From assembly GCA_949316235.1 (NCBI GenBank), contig OX438758.1, positions 14,541,731 through 14,605,730 on the forward strand: DNA of 64,000 nt, in the 5' to 3' direction. Origin of the DNA: Oegoconia quadripuncta. Taxonomy: Eukaryota > Arthropoda > Insecta > Lepidoptera > Autostichidae. Below the pieces are notes generated by a model. It was not told the DNA's origin, searched no databases, and worked only from the letters and a program-made list of their open reading frames with translations. Shown one piece after another: positions 42,356 to 52,639 of this stretch. Positions within the stretch are counted from its first letter, which is position 1, and each line of letters starts with the position of its first letter. Position numbers and translations under genes: made by a program.

Positions 42356-44322
42356 CCTCCCCGTAATACAAACACCCTGTATATGATTCTATTTTGTCAC
42401 ATATACTAGCTTAATAAAAAGAATATCAACGTTACACTGTACACTAACATTAACTTAAAAAACAAAATTTACAAACAACACCCAGTATATTCAAATCATT
42501 ACAAACGACACCCGGTATATTTACACATTTTACAACTCTAATAAGTAACATAAAAATATAGCTTACAAAAGACCTAATTGCTTTACAAATTTACAGTGTT
42601 TCAACCGTGGCAATGGCTTTGTAAGTATGTCTGCGATCATGTCACTTGTGGGGATGTAGAGTAAGTGTAGATCATGATGTTAACTGTGTCTTGAATGAAG
42701 TGGTGTCGAATGTCGATGTGTTTGGTGCGTGCATGGAATGTGTTGTTGCGGGTTAATGTAAGTGAACTTTGGTTGTCGGTGTATATGGTTATGATACGGT
42801 TGTCACAGAAGACTTCTCTTATGAGACTCTTGAGATATATGGCTTCCTTGCACGCTTCTCCAAGTGCCATATACTCAGCCTCCGTAGTAGAGAGCGCTAC
42901 TGTGCGCTGCTTCCGCGCTTCCCACGATACAGGAGCTCCACACATCTTAAAAACGAATCCTGTATAGGAACGTCTGTCGACAATATTGCTCCCGAAATCG
43001 GCATCAGCATACCCAGTTAGGTAGTCGTCATCTGCGCCTTTAACGAAAGTCAGTTTTAGATCTTTCGTAGCCTTGAGGTACCTTAAAATCCTTTTAGCAG
43101 CTCTCCAGTGTGCCTCCCCGTAATGTGTATTGTACTGGCTGAGAAAGGAGACTGTGTAAGAGATGTCTGGTCTCGTGCCAAGAGCAATATACATTAATGA
43201 TCCTAAGAGATGCTGATAGGGTAGATCCATTTGCTCATCCTCTTTATCAGGGAGTGTGAGCTTTACACCGGGTTCCATCGGTGTGGACACTGGTATTGCA
43301 TCTTTCATGCCGAACTTTTCTAAAAGCGTCTCGATGTATTTAGTTTGATCGAGAGTTATGGTACCAGGTTGAGTTTGGCAAACTCTCATACCAAGGCAGT
43401 CCTTGAGAGGACCAAGGTCTTTAATAGTAAACAACTTTTTTAAATCGGTTTTAAAGTTGTCCTTCATAGTATTGCTATTTGAAACAACAAAAAAGTCATC
43501 GACAAATACTGCTACTACAAGAATATCACTGCCATCTCTTTTATAGTAGATGCAATGATCTGTTGCTGCCTGAGTGAGAGAGAGAGTGGCCATGGCTTCA
43601 CAAACTTTTCTGTTTCATTGACGCGGCGCTTGCTTTAAACCATAAAGTGATTTTTTAAGCAAACATACTTTATGTTTAGCGTCAGTACTGAAACCTTCCG
43701 GCTGCTCCATGAAGATTTCTTCCTCAAGATCACCGTTAAGGAATGCAGTTTCTACATCCAGGTGGTCTATTCTCATGTCTAGTTTGACTGCAAAAACTAT
43801 CAACAATCGTATTGACGACAGTCGAGTAACAGGAGAAAAAGTCTCTCCATAGTCGACGCCATAGACTTGTGTGAAACCTTTGGCAACAAGTCTGGCTTTA
43901 AACTTAACTATGTCACCACTGGTGTTTCGTTTTATTTTATATACCCACTTATTTTTTATTACTTTTCGATCTGTAGGTCTATCGACTAACACCCAAGTTC
44001 CGTGTTTTATAAGCGAGCTGTATTCGGCACTCATGGCGTCAAGCCATTCTTGCTTATGAATGTCTTCTACAGCCTTTTTGTAGGTAACTGGTTCACAATC
44101 CAAAGAGATCGCATTAGCGCATTCCCCAAATCTTACTGGTGCACGACGCTCTCTGATAGGATACCTCGACTGTGAACAGGAATTATCAGCGTTTTCAGAC
44201 ACTGGCGATGGTTGTACCATTATGTCAACAGTATCTGTAAAAACAGCTGGTGATTCCGGTTCTGGAACTATGGGACATTCGCTAACTAGAGTTTCTGATG
44301 TTTCCTCAGTACGATGCTCTGG
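42356..44322 (-). pseudogene. Ty1/copia pol (reverse transcriptase and RNase H)
   Basis: Minus strand. The frame from about 44322 includes SRYPIRERRAPVRFG, then the copia RT start EWLDAMSAEYSSLIKHGTW and KARLVAKGFTQVYGVDYGET. It continues through VETAFLNGDLEEEIFMEQPE and SLYGLKQAPRQ to a TGA at 43615-43617, where Trp is usual. The same frame continues at 43593 with VVAVFVDDFFVV (catalytic YVDD-like), LGSLMYIALGTRPDISY, GYADADFGSNIVDRRSYTG and the RNase H block TVALSTTEAEYMALGEACKE, TIYTDNQSSL and HARTKHIDIRHHF. A frameshift at about 42670 moves the last residues (DILTKPLPRL) to another frame. Gag, protease and integrase are absent. The 3' non-coding part repeats a TATACYGGGTGTYGTTTGTA-like unit three times (42370-42530). 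Confidence 0.88.
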
Positions 44323-44484
44323 CCAACATCCTGGCCACTGAATATTGTCTTTTTATAGTTCTGTTGTTCCCTTTTCAAATATCTGTCACTCTGTACCTTT
44401 TTTCCTACCTATATCGCTTTGTTTACTTTTTCCGTCTACTATATAATAAAAATACTCAACATTAAGAATAGTGTATTCTTAATA
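44323..44484 (+). repeat. Inverted copy of the copia LTR plus flank
   Basis: These 162 bp are the exact-looking reverse complement of 42165-42326. They include most of the LTR and 23 bp of the sequence beyond it (the TTAAGAATAGTGTATTCTTAATA palindrome). The pol frame is cut where this copy starts, at a shared GATGTTGG. Confidence 0.85.
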
Positions 44485-44509
44485 CAATCCATACAAAAGG
44501 TGCTCAAAC

Positions 44510-44900
44510 TAACGTCCTCTCGTGCGTATGCACAATCTGCATCTTCTTAAAAAATTTAGCTTAAGGCGTCGCAAACTCATTGAAGAGATTTCTTGTGCGG
44601 CCTGGTAATGCGCCTTCTCAATTCATCCATTGACTAAATTGGTGTGTTCGGCCTGGAGTAGACTTTGTCCTTAAGGCAGCCCCAATAAAAGAAATCCAAT
44701 GAATTTAGGTCTGGCGACTCGCTGGCCATAAAATGGGCCCCATTTGGCCAATCCACCGACCAGAAAACACTTCGTCAAGGTGGGCCCTCACTTCTCGTGC
44801 ATAGTGGGCCGGACATCCGTCATTTTGCAACCACATACTTTGCAAGAAGTCTTCTGTTTCTTCTTCTAATAGTTCCGACAGAGTGTCTCTCAATACACCT
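44510..44900 (-). pseudogene. DD41D-type mariner transposase fragment
   Basis: On the minus strand, MWLQNDGCPAHYAREVRAHL carries the second catalytic Asp, then SGRWIGQMGPILWPAS. After a 1-nt shift comes the third-Asp block RSPDLNSLDFFYWG (41 residues spacing), followed by KDKVYSRPNTP and further decayed sequence to about 44510. It resembles the fragment at 3480-3860 but is a different copy. No inverted repeats were found around it. Confidence 0.7.
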
Positions 44901-44909
44901 ACTACACTA

Positions 44910-45460
44910 GGTTAGGCATTTGTTGGTTATGGCCAGGAAAAGTTCTATGTCGCTTTTAATGACATGGCTACATACGTCCGACGTAAAACCACCGGCGCCG
45001 GGTGCTTTTTGGGATTGAAGGAGTTTAGTGCAGTGAGCAGCTCGACTTGGGTAAAAGGAGGGTCGAGGCTCGCTTCCTTATTTCCTGTGCACTGTATTAT
45101 CATTTCCAGGTCTTCGGGATCGAATGTATGCGCCAATAGTTTTACCGAACCCTCCGCGTCCAGGATCACCCCGTCTTCCACCAGAGGGAGATCTTCTTCC
45201 CTTTTGATTGTCCTCCCAATAACCCTGTAGATACCCTCCCACAGATTCTCCTTGTCCTGTTTTTGTCAAAAATCCTCCCAGCTTGTTTTGCTGCCATTTC
45301 ATATTCCTCTTTCCTTTTCAGGTACTCTTCAATGACTTTTGTTCTTCGTGCGGGTGCGGCGTTCCTGATCCTGCGTTTCCTGCTGGTGACTTCGTGCTTC
45401 ATCTTCTCGAGTTCTTCGGTCAGCCAAGGTAAATAAATGGGAGCCAAGTTCAATGTTAAC
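44910..45460 (-). pseudogene. R1-like LINE fragment between endonuclease and RT
   Basis: On the minus strand: YLPWLTEELEKMKHEV, a basic helix (RKRRIRNAAPARRTKVIEEY), KRKEEYEMAAKQAG, then after shifts VEDGVILDAEGSVKLLAHTF, DPPFTQVELLTALNSFNPKK and DIELFLAITNKCLT with a stop at about 44912. This is the linker and first RT motif of R1-clade LINEs. The FADD core is not included. Confidence 0.75.
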
Positions 45461-45704
45461 CATATACGTGGTTGTCGACTTCGATGAGAAAAGACTTGAG
45501 ATCTAAATGGATGCCAAGTTCTGTGGATAATTAGGACAATTTAGTTCCACAAATATGCAACGTTCTAAAATAAATTTAAAACTCTTGTTTGTTTTTTGCA
45601 CAACAATGTTGCTACTTCATAATATAACTTTTAAAATTTTAACAAAAAAATTTTTTTACATTAAAGAATAATTAGGTCAAGCTCATGATTTGACTACTAA
45701 TTAA

Positions 45705-46055
45705 GAGCATTCCATACAAACTTTTAAATCCAAATTTTTCGAAATGATTGGACCGATTCTAATGTAACTTTGTACGTATAAGTAGGATACATAGATCTAA
45801 AAAGTAGAGAATATTTTCGATAAGAGTAGAACTATTAAATTAGAGCGTATTAAGTATTCCACGGTAACAGAAAAATGCAATATATTCTTTTAAATTCGAT
45901 ATTTTGAAAATGTTTTCTACTAACTTTTTAGATCTATGTAACCTGCTTATACGTACAACTTTTCATTAGAATCGGTTCATTCATCTCGAAAAATTTGGAT
46001 TTGTCAGTTTATATGTAATGCCGCGTGCGATAAACGCTCTTGATCTACCTAGAGA
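45705..46055. repeat. Foldback element, ~150-bp arms
   Basis: AAATCCAAATTTTTCGA, GACCGATTCTAATG, GTACGTATAAG and ACATAGATCTAAAAAG at 45728-45815 recur inverted at 45930-46015. Typical of a MITE with long arms and a short AT-rich centre. Confidence 0.7.
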
Positions 46056-46059
46056 ATAT

Positions 46060-46326
46060 CTTATATACAAACTTTATTAAGACATAACGCCCTTGAAATT
46101 TTTGTATGGAGATTCATATCTACAACATAGTCATTCTATTTCAGGTGCCGCTTCATCTAGTTATGTCAGGAAAACTTAACCTTCAAGTGCAGATAATGTA
46201 TTTATATGAGTACCTGCAAGCGTAATCTCAAAGTGCATTCATGGACAAACATTATAAAGAATAGTTATAACAATATAAAGTTATTATAACAATATAAATA
46301 AATGATTTGAGTTTGAGTTTGAGTTT
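46060..46326 (+). mobile_element. LINE 3' end with (TTTGAG)n tail
   Basis: An AT-rich sequence ending AATAAATGATTTGAGTTTGA then GTTTGAG at 46300-46326, the same tail as at 25620-25650. It abuts the zinc-finger fragment directly. Confidence 0.45.
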
Positions 46327-46500
46327 AGTTACAGCTGCACAGTGTGCAATTGTAAATTTTCGTGGCAGTTGGCCTTACCATTGCATGCTTTGACACATGT
46401 TGATGACAAACCATACAGCTGTATGGAGTGTAATTATAAATGTGGCAAGGAATACAATTTTAAGGCCCATTTATTAAAGCACACGATAACAAAAGGTTAA
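46327..46500 (+). pseudogene. Orphan C2H2 zinc-finger fragment, two fingers
   Basis: The 57-codon frame encodes two canonical C2H2 fingers. Finger 1 is CTVC, 12 residues, HALTH; the linker is VDDKPYS; finger 2 is CMEC, 12 residues, HLLKH. It then reads TITKG and stops at TAA (46498-46500). The linker is close to the TGEKP type. Such fingers bind DNA in nuclear transcription factors. The fragment begins immediately after a LINE (TTTGAG)n tail with no start codon, and no further fingers were found on either side. It may be the last exon of a split gene, or a fragment left after LINE insertion. It is too short for most ORF callers. Confidence 0.7.
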
Positions 46501-46539
46501 AAGGGAATTTGAAAAAACGGAAATTAGACGTGCAGGTAG

Positions 46540-47850
46540 GAATAACAACAAGAAACTGTGGAATACAATTAATTCAATAACAAATAGGAAAAAGTCTAAA
46601 GACGGTTCTGTCTCTTTACTTAAATCTAAAGACACCTGAACAGTCTATTGAGTCTGTTAACACATAGTTTGCAAGCGTCGGAAAAACGTAGCTTCTAAAT
46701 TTAATAATAATAAAAATAGACTTCCACCTTCTTCCGTGGGGTCAACTTTGCATTCCATGGTTCTTCTTTCTACGGATGAAGCGGAAATTGAACGATTAAT
46801 TATGTCGCTGCGAACTGACTGTACAGTGGGCTGGGACAATATCTCCAACAAACTGCTCAAAGAACATAAGGATATTATCCTCCCCCCAGTAACACATATT
46901 TGTAATCTGGCCTTGTCTACAGGAGTTTCCCGGATGTTTTTAAAAAATCTTATTCATCCTATTTACAAGGGTAGCGACAGGGACCGTGTCAATAATTATA
47001 GGCCTATTGCAATACTACCATCCTTATCAAAGTTACTTGAAAAAATAATGAACAAAGGACTTATTAAATATCTTGAAACCTATAACCTACTTTCTCCCTG
47101 CCAATTTGGATTTAGGTCTCAAAAATCAACATCAGATGCTGTGCACCTCCTCACAGATTACCTAGTCACCAAGATGGACCAAAATAAGAAGACCTTGGGC
47201 ATATTCCTAGACTTGGCAAAGGCATTTGTCCGTAGCTACAAACAGTCAAATACCTCGGAGTGCTACTTGATAACACACTGTCCTTCAAGCCACAAATTGA
47301 GGCTTTGTCAGCTAGGTTGCGTAAGCGTTATGTATTCAAAATCTTGAGACATATATCTGATATAAATTTGCTAAAGTCTGTATATTTTGCCCTCTGTCAA
47401 TCACTCTTGTTATATTGCATAACCTCCTGGGGAGGTGCTCCGAAAACAAATCTTATTCATTTAGAAAGAACTCAAAGAGCAATCCTGAAGGTATGCGCAT
47501 TCCTACCTTATCAATTCCCTACAGACGAACTGTATAAAAAGTTTAAAGTCCTTACAGTACGTCAGCTCTTCATTTTATTCACCTTTCTGAAACAACACAG
47601 CGATCTGCCCTTCACACACTCCCAAACAACTGTAAAGAAAAGGCGAATTGCTCGTGCTGTCCGTGGTAAACATCGGCTTACAACGCAATACTCCAATAGA
47701 TTTTACTGTTTTCAGGGTCCCTATCTTTACAACAAAATCAATAAAGAACTTTCTACGCTCTCGCTCCCTAAACGAAGCTGCAAGAGAAAGGTCACCGATT
47801 GGTTACTAAATCTAAATTATAAAGATACAGAAGACATTTTACTCCTCTAA
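46540..47850 (+). pseudogene. CR1-like LINE with the RT active site deleted
   Basis: Upstream blocks (KKLWNTINSITNRKKSKDG, 46550s) lead into the frame 46736-47230: MSLRTDCTVGWDNISNKLLK, NLIHPIYKGSDRDRVNNYRP, LEKIMNKGLIKYLETYNLLS, CQFGFRSQKSTSDAV and GIFLDLAKAF. At about 47231 the sequence jumps to a post-active-site block, VKYLGVLLDNTLSFKPQIEA, in another frame, continuing to 47850 through FALCQSLLLYCITSWGGAPK and HLERTQRAILKVCAF. The missing part would carry the second half of the palm, including the FADD motif. The 3' UTR (47851-48120) is CA-rich and is cut by the mariner-like element at 48125. Confidence 0.85.
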
Positions 47851-47929
47851 AATAAAAAGAAAGATAAATAAAATTCAAGCAAAAATTCCTCGTAAGCATC
47901 CAAGTACGAACAACACCAGTATATAGACA

Positions 47930-48080
47930 CATATAAATACACCCACTCAAACACGCCTATATCCACCACACAAGCACATATCCACTCACACACGCACTTA
48001 CCCACCCACACACACCCCACTCACACACGCACATACCCACCTACACATGTCAATAGTAAACCCATACACACTCACAAACT
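47930..48080. repeat. CA-rich low-complexity 3' UTR
   Basis: Repeats of CACTCACACACGCACATACC type following the CR1-like ORF. Similar in composition to 18600-18655 and to the minisatellite at 18966-19835. Confidence 0.7.
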
Positions 48081-48124
48081 TAACAGTTTACATATTGTAT
48101 ACACACGTACATTTAATACATATA

Positions 48125-50125
48125 CAGGGCGTCCCACGGCTATGCCACATGGAGGGAAAGTACCTTGAATTTTGTAGATGGAACATTTTACTGAAAGAAG
48201 ACATTATTTTAATTTAAAAAACAATTTAAACTGCATTCATAGATTTTTAAATAAGTACCTACATGGTTGAACCGGGAATCGAACCCTTTATTTATAAAAA
48301 AAAAATTACCATGTAGCTTTATCATACCGATCGAAAGGCTTCATCATAAGGATTATTTTTTGCTAAATAACATAGTGTCAGAAATAAAAGGCAGACCATG
48401 AATTTTAACATTTTTAATACAAAATTAATCAATTTATCAATACAAAGTCAATATAAGTCCCATCCTGTTCAATACAAAGTCGCACTCTTTTGATTATTTC
48501 GCTCCCTGTCGATTTTTTGATCATGTTGTGGTGGATATTTAGAATAATACGTCGAAGTTCTGCTTGTAGCTCGTGGACACTTTGACACTGGTTCTTGTAA
48601 ACTAAATTTTTTACATAACCCCATAAAAAAAATCTAACGGGGTTAGATCTGGGGATCTCGCGGCCATCTTATTCGTCCATTTGTCCCGATCCAGGAAAGA
48701 AAATGTTCATTGAGATAGTCCTTTGTTCTGTTACTGTTATGAGCCGGAGCCCCATCTTGCTGAAAAGTAAGGTTTTGTCGTTCTGCTACCGAAAGATTAT
48801 TTATCTCATTTCTTAAAATCTCAAGTATTTCTAAATACCTGTCCGTATCGAGATGCCCTTCGTAAAAATGTACTAAGAGGACCCGGTTTTTTACAATCCC
48901 ACACCAACAGTTGAACGAAAAACGCACTTGATTATTAGTCTCACGGATACATAAGGGATTCTCCCTGGACCAAATGCGATTATTGTGTCGGTTGTACATA
49001 CCATTATTGCTGAAGTTTGCCTGGTCTGACCAGATAATATTATTTAGAAAATACTGATCCTCTAAGATGAGCCTCTCGATTTCATGGCAGAAAATAAGTC
49101 GTCTTTCAGTATCACCCGGCAGTAATTTTTGTACTAATCGTCCTTCAACGTAACTTTTGAATTTGTATTTTTTCAGTGCACGGTGTATTTTGCTTTTCGA
49201 AATTCCGATTTCTTCTTCACCTTCCCTCACTGAACTTTTAGGATTTGCCTCAAAGTATATCAAAATGTCGAGTTCATCGTCAGTGTTTGCCATTTGGCGC
49301 CGCGGTTGTGGTAAGCGATGATCGAAACGGCCCAAAGTTATCAGATTATCCACCAACCGTTTCATAATAAATCGAGATGGTGTATTTCTATTAGGATATC
49401 TTTCGCGGTACCATTGTAAGGCTAATGTTATGTTTTGTGGTTCAAAAAGTATGCTTCTATTAACTCAAAATTATTTTGATACGCCATGGTTATTGCAACA
49501 AATTCACAATACAATGCAAAAAATTTTAAAATGACAATCACAGAAACAAAATAATAAAAGTTTGAAAATGGAACAGATTTTTGAATTATTTTTTTATAAT
49601 CAGCCAGCCGCATTGCGATGGAGAAAATCATTTACGCGTCTTTCGGCAGATTCAGGATACGGCATACAACCGTACCTACTTACTAATTACGTATCTCTTT
49701 ATCATTTTATCATGAACTTAAATTATAATAGGGAAATGATGCATACTTCTCGAGTGGGTAATTAGTATTAGTAATGATAATGTCAGTTGTATGTCCTTAC
49801 GGCAATGTCAGCTTTTCATTTTTCTGAACAAAATTGCACATCTAATGTTAAAATTCATGGTCTTCCTTTTATTTCTGACACTATGTTATTTAGCAAAAAA
49901 TAATCCTTATGATGAAGCCTTTCGATCGGTATGATAAAGCTACATGGTAATTTTTTTTTATAAATAAAGGGTTCGATTCCCGGTTCAACCATGTACTTAT
50001 TTAAAAATCTATGAATGCAGTTTAAATGGTTTTTTAAATTAAAATAATGTCTTCTTTCAGTAATATGTACCATCTACAAAATTCAAGGTACTTTCCCTCC
50101 ATGTGGCATAGCCGTGGGACGCCTG
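48125..50125 (-). mobile_element. Sister mariner-superfamily element with ~280-bp inverted repeats, decayed
   Basis: The left end CAGGGCGTCCCACGGCTATG is flanked by TA (48123-48124). The right end lacks one C (GGGACGCCTG) and is flanked by TA (50126-50127). Arms 48125-48408 and 49845-50125 are well matched. They share with the 4655-6774 element the terminal 11 bp, an AAAATCTATGAATGCAG block and a B-box-like GGTTCGATTCC (about 49971). It carries a frameshifted transposase and is inserted in the 3' UTR of the CR1-like LINE. Confidence 0.88.
48429..49487 (-). pseudogene. Transposase pseudogene, two single-base frameshifts
   Basis: Related along its whole length to the intact 353-aa transposase at 5367-6428. 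The start MAYQNNFELIEAYFLNHKT is at 49487. A 1-nt shift near 49430 breaks the frame; it resumes as TLALQWYRERYPNRNTPSR and runs open from 49365 to 48643. The catalytic blocks are IIWSDQANF (first Asp; the usual Glu-Ser after it is Gln-Ala) and QQDGAPAHN (second). A second 1-nt loss at RWP near 48650 shifts the SPDLTPLDFFLWG block (third Asp) to another frame, which continues to a TGA at 48429-48431. Second-to-third Asp spacing is 40 residues, as in the sister. Confidence 0.88.
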
Positions 50126-50178
50126 TATATTACTAACGCCACTAACGTCTTCTCGTTTACCAATGAGTTCCATGTACA

Positions 50179-50375
50179 TGTTAGAGTTTGTATATCAATT
50201 CAAATATTATAGAATGTGTTCTGACGTCCCCAGCATTGACACTTGTGACTGTGAGGCTTCTCCCGTTTTGTATAGTTTCCTTGTATTACTTTGATTATAT
50301 GTTTATTTACGCATCTTCCGCTCTTTTTCCATTTATACTGTGTGTACTCTGAAGACTGGTCCACCCAGTCTAATA
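50179..50375 (+). repeat. 5' LTR of a copia deletion derivative
   Basis: 197 bp, TGTTAGAGTTTG ... CAGTCTAATA, preceded by the target duplication GTACA (50174-50178). It differs from the 3' LTR by one indel and one substitution that I can see. Confidence 0.9.
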
Positions 50376-51233
50376 GGGCAAATTATTTTGTCACAGCAGA
50401 AGTACATAAGGGAAACCTTGAAGAAATATGGTATGGAAGACTGTAACACCGTGTCTACGCCATTTGAAGTTGGTTTAAACTTTCAAGCTAGCAAGAACCA
50501 GAGTCTTCAGAATCAAGGACAGAGTCAAAGTGAGGGCGATACAATATGTAAAGAAAAATGGCCTTTTCGGCAATTAATAGGAACCTTGATGTATTTAAGT
50601 GTCGGTACCAGGCCTGATATTTCTAACACAGTGTCGAAACTTGCTCAGTTTTCAAATTGTCCTACCCATGTACATTGGATATCTGCTAAGAGAGTTCTTC
50701 GATATTTAAAAAGAACAATTGACTATCGTCTTAGATTTAAAAGGACAGGTCAATCGTTAATAGCGTACACAGATGCGGATTATGGGAATTGTTTAATTGA
50801 TCGTCGTTCCTATTCTGGCTATGTTTTTATTTTAGGAGGTGCAGCAGTTTCCTGGCGATCGCAAAAGCAGCGAACTGTTGCGACGTCATCTACCGAGGCC
50901 GAATATGTTAGTACATCGGAAGCTATGAAAGAAGGTCTTTACCTGAGTAGCTTACTAAAAGAATTAGGTTTTTTGGAATTAGCTAGAACTACAATCTATG
51001 CTGACAACCAGGGGGCGATTTGTCTTGCCAAAGATCCGGTCTATCATGCGCGTAGTAAGCACATAGACATAAAATTTCATTTTATCAGGGACGTACTCGG
51101 GGACAAAGTAGTGGACCTAAAGTATGTGTCGACAGATTTGATGTTGGCTGATGTACTTACCAAAGCTTTACCTACTGGTAAGCATTACAAATGTATGTAT
51201 GGCATGGGGTTAAGAGTTACAACTGTGAATTGA
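50340..51233 (+). CDS. Copia RT C-terminus and RNase H, ORF starting inside the LTR
   Basis: The 297-codon frame begins MCTLKTGPPSL within the 5' LTR. It continues at GQIILSQQKYIRETLKKYGM, the end of the copia reverse transcriptase, then FRQLIGTLMYLSVGTRPDIS and YTDADYGNCLIDRRSYSGYV. The RNase H block TVATSSTEAEYVSTSEAMKE, IYADNQGAICLAKDP and HARSKHIDIKFHFIRD is intact, and the frame ends at LTKALPTGKHYKCM ... TTVN. It has no stop or shift. The catalytic VDD part of RT and all of gag, protease and integrase are missing, so alone it cannot transpose. Whether a chimeric LTR-RNase H protein is made is unknown. Confidence 0.85.
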   Translation: MCTLKTGPPSLIGQIILSQQKYIRETLKKYGMEDCNTVSTPFEVGLNFQASKNQSLQNQGQSQSEGDTICKEKWPFRQLIGTLMYLSVGTRPDISNTVSKLAQFSNCPTHVHWISAKRVLRYLKRTIDYRLRFKRTGQSLIAYTDADYGNCLIDRRSYSGYVFILGGAAVSWRSQKQRTVATSSTEAEYVSTSEAMKEGLYLSSLLKELGFLELARTTIYADNQGAICLAKDPVYHARSKHIDIKFHFIRDVLGDKVVDLKYVSTDLMLADVLTKALPTGKHYKCMYGMGLRVTTVN

Positions 51234-51240
51234 GGGGGCG

Positions 51241-51436
51241 TGTTAGAGTTTGTATATCAATTCAAATATTATAGAATGTGTTCTGACGTCCCAGCATTGA
51301 CACTTGTGACTGTGAGGCTTCTCCTGTTTTGTATAGTTTCCTTGTATTACTTTGATTATATGTTTATTTACGCATCTTCCGCTCTTTTTCCATTTATACT
51401 GTGTGTACTCTGAAGACTGGTCCACCCAGTCTAATA
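51241..51436 (+). repeat. 3' LTR of a copia deletion derivative
   Basis: 196 bp, preceded by the polypurine tract TGAGGGGGCG and followed by the same GTACA (51437-51441) that precedes the 5' LTR. Confidence 0.9.
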
Positions 51437-51479
51437 GTACATACATTTATAGATAAGTACCTACTACTGCAATGTTGTA

Positions 51480-52585
51480 ATGGGGGAGGACCTGAGGGCC
51501 TATTACGTAAATTTAAACGTTTCAATCGGCCATCGTTTACGATCATCGACCACTCGTATAAAAGTTACTGCATTACGTATGTCGTCGTTTGACACTCGTA
51601 TACAATGAATGAATGATATTGGAATTGTCCAAAAGTATTGCTACTCGACACTAGACGGCGCTATTGTGTACTTTTTTCGTTAACACCTTGGGCTAAAAGA
51701 GCGCAATAGAAAGGGATGCCCTTATACCCAGAATAACGTTATCTCACTCTATTTTTGCATTACATAATTTCTAACCTACCAAATTTGTACATGCAGTGCT
51801 GCCAATTACGAAAAAATTCCTCGATTTGTGGGAAAATAGAGAGTGAGGAATAATTTAAATCGGGAATTTATCGGGGAATCAAGGCCAATAAAATTTGTAA
51901 AAGAACCCATAGTATTTTTATTGCTAATCGTGTTACTACATTTTGCTACATTTTTTACGTAATAAGAACAACAAGTTTTTAAGTTAAAGTAAAACATTAA
52001 ACAACATTTTACATGAAACAATATTGTACTTCTTTAATCATCATTTCGGAGAAATTTCTGGAAAATTACGTAGGAACCATTAAAAATATTGTTTGATACA
52101 TGCTTCGACCATCTATCTACATGACTCATACATCATCATGTAATAAAAATAATTTTATAATAGTAGGTTATTTGTCGAAATATTCACTTTTTGGAAAAGG
52201 TATTTGTTCTACAAATTATTAGTAGGAGCACTAGCTTAACTAATAAACGTAAAACACGTTTTTGAAATAAGGTTTTTTGCAATAACAAAAGAATCATAAG
52301 AATTCTTAGTACCTATAGTGAATACCAATACGATTGGGGTAAACCCCGACTCACCTTTATCGTTAACGTTTGAATCGTATACGATGTGCATAGGTAATGC
52401 CGATGTCATTACTTTTGTATGAGAGATCATTCATTCATCGTCAATCGTATCGATGACACTCGCATTCGTAATCGTTTGAAATGCGTAATAAGATTTCGCA
52501 AGTTTGACGTCGATGATCGTAATAATCGTTTACGATGGACTCATCGATTGACTTACGTAATAGATCCTCTGATGACCTGAAATAC
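51480..52585. repeat. Large foldback repeat, ~110-bp arms
   Basis: CTATTACGTAAATTTAAACG, CATCGTTTACGATCATCGAC and a set of CGATGATCGTAA-like motifs at 51490-51600 are repeated inverted at 52440-52575. The interior (51600-52440) has no recognised coding sequence. Arms rich in TCGTTTACGAT palindromes. Confidence 0.55.
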
Positions 52586-52639
52586 AGGCTACTGCCTAGT
52601 TTAGGCATCAGTCGCTCACAATTTTTATTTGTAATTGTA

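Noticed and set aside
42188..44461. Normal LTR pair around the copia pol
   Set aside because: The two copies are inverted, not direct, and both include the same flank beyond the LTR end.
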